Positions 60,057 through 64,000 of a DNA stretch of 64,000 bases are shown here, piece after piece (the first letter of the stretch is position 1; every line of letters starts with the position of its first letter). The translations under genes and the position numbers were made by a program. The DNA comes from Agromyces aurantiacus (GTDB lineage: Bacteria > Actinomycetota > Actinomycetes > Actinomycetales > Microbacteriaceae): assembly GCF_016907355.1 (NCBI RefSeq), contig NZ_JAFBBW010000001.1:3348001-3412000 (forward strand). The letters run 5' to 3'. Below the pieces are notes generated by a model. The model was not told the origin of the DNA. It did no database searches and saw only the letters and a list, made by a program, of their open reading frames with translations.

Positions 60057-61985
60057 TCAGCGGCCGAGCGGGCGGCGGCGGGCGACGCGCAGCACGAGGC
60101 CGAGCGCCCCGAGCATCGCCGCGAGGGCGACGCCGAGCCGGGCGTCGGCACCGGTCTCGGCGAGTCCGTCGGCGGCCGCGGCGGTCGCCTGCTCGGATGC
60201 AGGGCGCGCGGGCTCGTCGGCGGCGGTCGGCTGCTCGGGCTCGGCCGGCAGACCCGGCTCGGCCGGCTGACCCGGCTCCGAGGGCTGCTGCGGCTCGGTG
60301 GGCTGGTCGCAGGGCTCGCTCGGCTCGGGGTCGCTCGGCACGGCGATGGCCGCGAGCGCGGAGGCCGCGCCATCCGCCCCGGCGCTCTGGCAGTCGGGCT
60401 CGCCGCCGCCGGGCTGGTGCACGGTCAGCGAGACCAGCGCGTGCGCCTCGGAGGAGCCGTTCGAGATGGTGTACCGGAACGTGTCCACCCCGGTGTAGCC
60501 GGCGTCGGAGACGTAGCGGAAGGCGCCGTCGGCGTCGAGCACGAGCGTGCCGTACTGCGGGTCCTCGTGCGCGACCACCTCGATCGGCCCGGCCCCGGCG
60601 ACGTCGTTGCCGAGCAGTCCGGGTGCGGGCACGTCGAGCGGTTGTCCGCTCATGGCGTCGTAGTGGTCGCCGTGCGCGGTGGGCGGCACGGACGAGCCCA
60701 CCGGGAGCACGAGGATCGTGAGGAAGGCCTCGCTGTCGGCCTGGCCGTCGCTCGCGCTGTAGAGGACGGAGTCCTCGCCGGAGGTGAAGCCGGGGTCGGG
60801 CGTGTAGACGAACGAGCCGTCGGGCGCGATGTCGATGCTGCCGTGCTGGGGGTCGCTGTGCCAGGTGACCGTGAGCGGGTCGCCGTCCTGGTCGGAGTCG
60901 TTGGCGAGCACGCCCGGTGCGTCGATGGGGAGGAACGCGGCGTCGCCGATCATGGTCACCTCGTCGTCCCAGGCGTCCGGAGCGTAGTTCGCGGGCTCGA
61001 TCACGTCGATGCGCAGCACCGCGGTCGCGGTGGAGGTGCCGTCCGACACGGTGTACTCGACCTGGTCGGTTCCGGCGAACCCCTCGTAGGGGTCGTACTG
61101 CACGGTCCCGTCGGCGGTCCAGTAGTAGATCACGCCGTGCGCCGGCTGGCCGATGCCGACCAGCTCGAGTGGCTGGCCCTCGGGGTCGCCGTCGTTCGCG
61201 AGCACGCCCGGTGCGGCGAGCGTCGCGAGCTCGCCGGCGACCGCGGACAGGGCGTCGTCGATCGCGACCGGCGGGGCGTCGACCGGTCCGGCCGGGGGCA
61301 GCGGGTCGCCGCTCGGGAGCACCTCGATCTCGATGGTGGCCGGCGCGCTGACGGAGCCCTCGTCGTCGCGCACCTCGTACTCGACCGTGTAGACGCCAGT
61401 GAACGCCGGGTCGGGCGTGTAGATGAACCGCCCCGAGTAGGGGTACCAGTCGAAGCCGTCGCCGGGATTCGACGTGGTCCAGTGGCCGATGACCTCGCCG
61501 CCGTCCGGGTCGACGTCGTTGACCAGGAATCCGGGCGCCGCGACCTCGAGCACCTCGCCCTGGGTCATCGAGTAGTGGTCGTCGCCCGCCACGGGGAGCT
61601 GGTCCTGGGGGCCGAGGCCGGCCGGTGCGTCGGCGACGAGCGCCGGCGCGGGGTCGACGGGCGTCAACGGCTCCGCGGCGTCCGCGGTCTCGGCGGCCTC
61701 CGCGGGTTCGGCGGCCTCCGCGGTCTCCGCGGGCTCGGCGACGACCTCCTCGGCGAGCGGCACCACGTCGGATGACTCGGCGACGGGCTCGGCCTCGACC
61801 GTCTGCGCCGCCGCCTCGACGTCGCTCCCGTCGGCGGCGTCCTGCGCGTGCGCCACGGCCGTCGCGCCGAGCGCCGCGGCGGTGGCCAGCAGCACCGACG
61901 CGCCGAGCGCCGCGAGGCGCAGGGCGGCGGGAGCAGGTCGGTCCGTGCCGGCGGCCGGCTCGGGAGCATGGATCGGGAATCGCAT
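60057..61985 (-). CDS. Secreted cell-wall-anchored repeat protein with LAETG sorting signal
   Basis: 642 residues, ATG 61985 after AGGAGG. Signal peptide with hydrophobic core 22-45 and likely cleavage after A47 (VAHA-QD). An acidic Glu/Pro/Ala stretch (55-120) is followed by four tandem cadherin/VCBS-like domains of about 90 residues (131-224, 238-329, 334-428, 436-524), each opening with a DD pair and APG.L.ND. A Pro/Glu/Gln-rich wall spacer (550-605), LAETG at 608-612, a hydrophobic span (617-634) and an Arg-rich tail follow. LAxTG is the class E sortase motif of actinobacteria. Adhesin or structural role probable. Confidence 0.85.
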   Translation of the reverse strand: MRFPIHAPEPAAGTDRPAPAALRLAALGASVLLATAAALGATAVAHAQDAADGSDVEAAAQTVEAEPVAESSDVVPLAEEVVAEPAETAEAAEPAEAAETADAAEPLTPVDPAPALVADAPAGLGPQDQLPVAGDDHYSMTQGEVLEVAAPGFLVNDVDPDGGEVIGHWTTSNPGDGFDWYPYSGRFIYTPDPAFTGVYTVEYEVRDDEGSVSAPATIEIEVLPSGDPLPPAGPVDAPPVAIDDALSAVAGELATLAAPGVLANDGDPEGQPLELVGIGQPAHGVIYYWTADGTVQYDPYEGFAGTDQVEYTVSDGTSTATAVLRIDVIEPANYAPDAWDDEVTMIGDAAFLPIDAPGVLANDSDQDGDPLTVTWHSDPQHGSIDIAPDGSFVYTPDPGFTSGEDSVLYSASDGQADSEAFLTILVLPVGSSVPPTAHGDHYDAMSGQPLDVPAPGLLGNDVAGAGPIEVVAHEDPQYGTLVLDADGAFRYVSDAGYTGVDTFRYTISNGSSEAHALVSLTVHQPGGGEPDCQSAGADGAASALAAIAVPSDPEPSEPCDQPTEPQQPSEPGQPAEPGLPAEPEQPTAADEPARPASEQATAAAADGLAETGADARLGVALAAMLGALGLVLRVARRRPLGR

Positions 61986-62120
61986 CGCGGGGTCCTCCTG
62001 GACGTCTCGTGGCGCGGACCTTCCGGTCCGGCGGGGCAGCGTGTGGGCTGCCGGGATCCAGCATCGGAGCGCGGCCCGTTCCGGCGGATGGGCACGCGAT
62101 GCTCGGATCCGGCCCGCGGC

Positions 62121-62170
62121 GTTGCTCAGCGGGGAGCTCCGATTGCTCATCCCGCGCGGCCGGTTGCTCA
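62121..62170. repeat. Three TTGCTCA direct repeats at exact 21-bp spacing
   Basis: GTTGCTCA at 62121-62128, ATTGCTCA at 62142-62149 and GTTGCTCA at 62163-62170. The conserved heptamer starts at 62122, 62143 and 62164, a period of exactly 21 bp (two helical turns), so all lie on one face of the DNA. Flanks are C/G but not conserved. The array lies about 80-125 bp upstream of the regulator's probable -10 box and about 136 bp upstream of the surface-protein start. It is a strong candidate for a regulator-binding array. Confidence 0.7.
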
Positions 62171-62246
62171 GGCGGGCCCGCGGAGTGCCCATTCCTCCCC
62201 CGTTCGGGGGGCGCTGCGCGCCGTGCCCCGGCGCGGTGCGGCGACG

Positions 62247-62252
62247 TACAGT
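62247..62252 (+). promoter_or_regulatory. Probable -10 box of the ATPase regulator
   Basis: TACAGT fits the TANNNT pattern and would start transcription about 30 nt before the ATG at 62290. No -35 is evident, as expected for an activator-dependent promoter. Confidence 0.4.
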
Positions 62253-62289
62253 GAGACGACCGGCTCCGCCGGAGACCCGAAAGGCCGAG

Positions 62290-64000
62290 ATGGTGGCGTT
62301 GGTACCCGGGGGGCCGGCCGACCAGCCCCTCGCGCTGGACGAGAGCTGGCCGCTCGTCGGGCGCGATCCGGTGATCGAGCGCGCCCTCGCGGGCCTGCGG
62401 GGCTCGACGCGCTCGGTCTTCGCGTACGGGCCGTCCGGCATCGGCAAGAGCCGGGTCGTGCACGCGGTGGCCGAGCGACTGGCCGACGACGGATGGCTCG
62501 TGCTCACGGCCAGCGGCAATCCGGCGCTCAGCGCGGTGCCGCTCGGCGCGCTCGCCCCGGTGCTCGCGCGCGAGCCCGCGTCGATGGTCTCGGCCGCGAG
62601 CGACCCGGTCGCGCTGTACGCGGCGGCGGATGCCGCGGTGCGGCGCCTGGCCGACGGCCGACCCGTGCTCCTCGTCGTCGACGACGTCTCCGTGGTCGAC
62701 TCCGTCTCGGTCACGCTCATCGCGCAGCTCGCGCAGTCGGGCCGGCTCCGGCTCGCCGCGACGGTGCGCGAGTCCGACCCGGTGCCCGACGGGCTGCACC
62801 CGGTCGCGGCATCCGCCGACGCCCTGCGGCTCGACGTCGGCCCGCTCGACGTCGACGAGGTCTCCGAGCTGCTCACGCGCGTGCTCGGCGGGCCGGTCGC
62901 GCATCGCGACGCGGTCGAGCTGCACCGCGCCGCGCACGGCAATCCGCTGTTCCTGCGCGAGCTGGCGATCGGCGCGGCCGAGGCCGGATCGCTCGTCGCG
63001 GTCGACGGGCTCTGGCAGCTGGTCGGCGAGCCCGTGGGCACGCCGGCGCTGCGCGACCTGATCCGCGCACGCCTCCGGGTGCTCGGCGACGACGAGCGCG
63101 ACGCGCTCGAACGGCTCGCGCTGTGCGAGCCGCTCGCGTTCGACGAGTTCGCGAGGCCGGGCGCGGCGGAGGCGCTCGCCGCCCTCGAGATGCGTGGGTT
63201 GATCCGCGTCGACGAGTCCACCGCGCGCATGCGCGTCGCGCTCGCGCACCCCCACTACGCGGCCGCGGTGCGCGACCAGATCCCCCGCATCCGCGCGATG
63301 TCGCTGCTGCTCGAGCAGGCCGACCTCGTGGCCTCGCGCCGGATGGACGCGGGCGACGAACTGCGCGTCGCGATCTGGCGGCTCGACGCCGGACGCCCCT
63401 CGGACCCGGAGCTGCTGTCGCGGTCGGCGGCGCTCGCACAGCTCGCGCACGACCGGCGCACCGCCGAACGACTCGCCGCGGCCGCGGTCGAGGCGGGCGC
63501 CGACGACGCGCCGACGCTCCTGCTGCACGGCGAGGTGCTCTGGTCGCTCGGACGTGCCCAGGACGCCCTCGCGACGCTGACGCGGGCCGACGCCCGAGCC
63601 CGCGCCGAGGGCGCCCCCGACGAACTGCTGGCCGCGATCGGCCGGGCCCGCGCCGACGTGCTCGGCGGCGACCCGCTCGGCACGACCCGCGGGCTCGAGC
63701 TCCTCGAGGCCCTCGAGGCCGCGCTGCCGACCCAGGCCGCGGCGATCGGGCTCAGCAAGGCGGTGCTGCTGGTGAACCTCGAGTACGGGCGCGACGCGCT
63801 CGAGACGGTCGAGGCGTGCGCGGGGTCCGCGGCCGGCGCGTTCGAGCGCGCGGTCGCCGACCTGTCGTTCGCGATGCCGCTCTCGCTGGTCGGGCGCGGC
63901 GAGGAGGCGGTCGCGGCGGCGCAGCGCGCGGTCGACTTCGCGGCGGCGCCGGGCTCGGTCATCCCGCAGCGCCGAGCCGAGATCGTGCTCGCGCACGTGC
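62290..64000 (+). CDS. Large ATPase transcriptional regulator (LuxR/LAL-like), N-terminal part
   Basis: 570 codons are open to the right edge, with no stop. Start ATG 62290 with GAAAGG upstream. P-loop GPSGIGKSR at 47-55, preceded by LVGRDPVIERALAGL, and Walker B VLLVVDDVSVVD (D132, D133). This is the AAA/STAND layout of large LuxR-type (LAL) regulators. After the ATPase, a helical region with TPR-like repeats (AAVEAGADDAPTLLLHGEVL) continues to the edge. The LuxR helix-turn-helix expected at the C terminus is outside the window, so that identity is inferred. Divergent from the surface-protein gene. Confidence 0.75.
   Translation, partial: MVALVPGGPADQPLALDESWPLVGRDPVIERALAGLRGSTRSVFAYGPSGIGKSRVVHAVAERLADDGWLVLTASGNPALSAVPLGALAPVLAREPASMVSAASDPVALYAAADAAVRRLADGRPVLLVVDDVSVVDSVSVTLIAQLAQSGRLRLAATVRESDPVPDGLHPVAASADALRLDVGPLDVDEVSELLTRVLGGPVAHRDAVELHRAAHGNPLFLRELAIGAAEAGSLVAVDGLWQLVGEPVGTPALRDLIRARLRVLGDDERDALERLALCEPLAFDEFARPGAAEALAALEMRGLIRVDESTARMRVALAHPHYAAAVRDQIPRIRAMSLLLEQADLVASRRMDAGDELRVAIWRLDAGRPSDPELLSRSAALAQLAHDRRTAERLAAAAVEAGADDAPTLLLHGEVLWSLGRAQDALATLTRADARARAEGAPDELLAAIGRARADVLGGDPLGTTRGLELLEALEAALPTQAAAIGLSKAVLLVNLEYGRDALETVEACAGSAAGAFERAVADLSFAMPLSLVGRGEEAVAAAQRAVDFAAAPGSVIPQRRAEIVLAHV

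Larger units (their letters stand above)
61986..62289. promoter_or_regulatory. 304-bp divergent control region, no gene
   Basis: Between the surface protein (minus) and the ATPase regulator (plus). It contains a 6-bp hairpin (62016-62021 with 62026-62031) in the presumed surface-protein leader, and a larger inverted repeat (62054-62066 with 62097-62110, one bulge). The direct repeats are described separately. No TANNNT box was seen on the minus strand. Confidence 0.5.

Noticed and set aside
59581..63996. 1471-residue minus-strand open frame spanning the surface protein and the regulator
   Set aside because: It crosses two genes in the wrong frame and turns into Arg-rich low-complexity sequence. 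The 642-residue frame starting at 61985 has a signal peptide, repeats and LAETG.

Overview
The window is a very GC-rich chromosomal segment from an actinomycete, most likely a member of Microbacteriaceae (Agromyces/Microbacterium-like). The evidence is GTG and TTG starts, TANNNT -10 boxes, leaderless genes, a WXG100/EccC secretion locus, an LAETG cell-wall sorting signal and Ala/Lys- or Ala/Glu-rich tails on several ribosomal proteins. The family name is inferred from protein sequence character; no database was searched. Almost everything is encoded on the minus strand. Exceptions are coaA, the mannitol-type regulator, an OsmC-like gene and the partial regulator at the right edge.

Positions 1-6711: tsaB(partial)-tsaE-alr-acpS are translationally coupled (tRNA t6A synthesis, D-alanine, acyl-carrier-protein activation). 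glmS, divergent coaA and glmM follow (UDP-GlcNAc and CoA synthesis). glmS and coaA diverge from a short region where each has a -10 box 6-7 nt from its start codon.

Positions 6729-11958: the alpha operon and its tail: infA, rpmJ, rpsM, rpsK, rpoA, rplQ, then truA, rplM and rpsI. rpsD is absent. Two branched inverted-repeat structures lie before rpsM and before rpoA.

Positions 12108-19962: a mannitol PTS island inserted between infA and map. It has an orphan EIIB, HPr, Enzyme I, mannitol EIICB, EIIA and mannitol-1-phosphate dehydrogenase in one operon, plus a divergent PRD-type regulator. It encodes the whole phosphoryl chain from PEP to sugar.

Positions 19995-32564: map-adk-secY and the spc and S10 operons, in standard order except that rpsN is missing between rplE and rpsH, where a long hairpin sits instead. 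A 508-bp leader with several palindromes precedes rpsJ. Then come OsmC-like (+), tuf, fusA, rpsG and rpsL (33074-37988), with a strong rpsL promoter.

Positions 38289-51281: an accessory island between the str operon and rpoBC. It looks like a reduced, divergent type VII (WXG100/ESX-like) secretion locus. It has a 1494-residue FtsK/SpoIIIE ATPase fused to an N-terminal ubiquitin-like fold (inferred) and FHA domain, an RDD-FHA membrane protein, two WXG100-size proteins, a 413-residue substrate-like protein, and a train of unrecognised soluble and membrane proteins. No EccB, EccD, EccE or mycosin is present. This is the best candidate here for an undescribed system.

Positions 51397-59193: rpoC and rpoB with a clear promoter and perfect terminator hairpins at both ends. 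Rifampicin- and streptomycin-target residues are wild type.

Positions 59210-64000: two small unknown proteins and a secreted 642-residue repeat protein ending in LAETG. Divergent from it is a partial large ATPase regulator. Their shared intergenic region carries three TTGCTCA direct repeats spaced exactly 21 bp apart.
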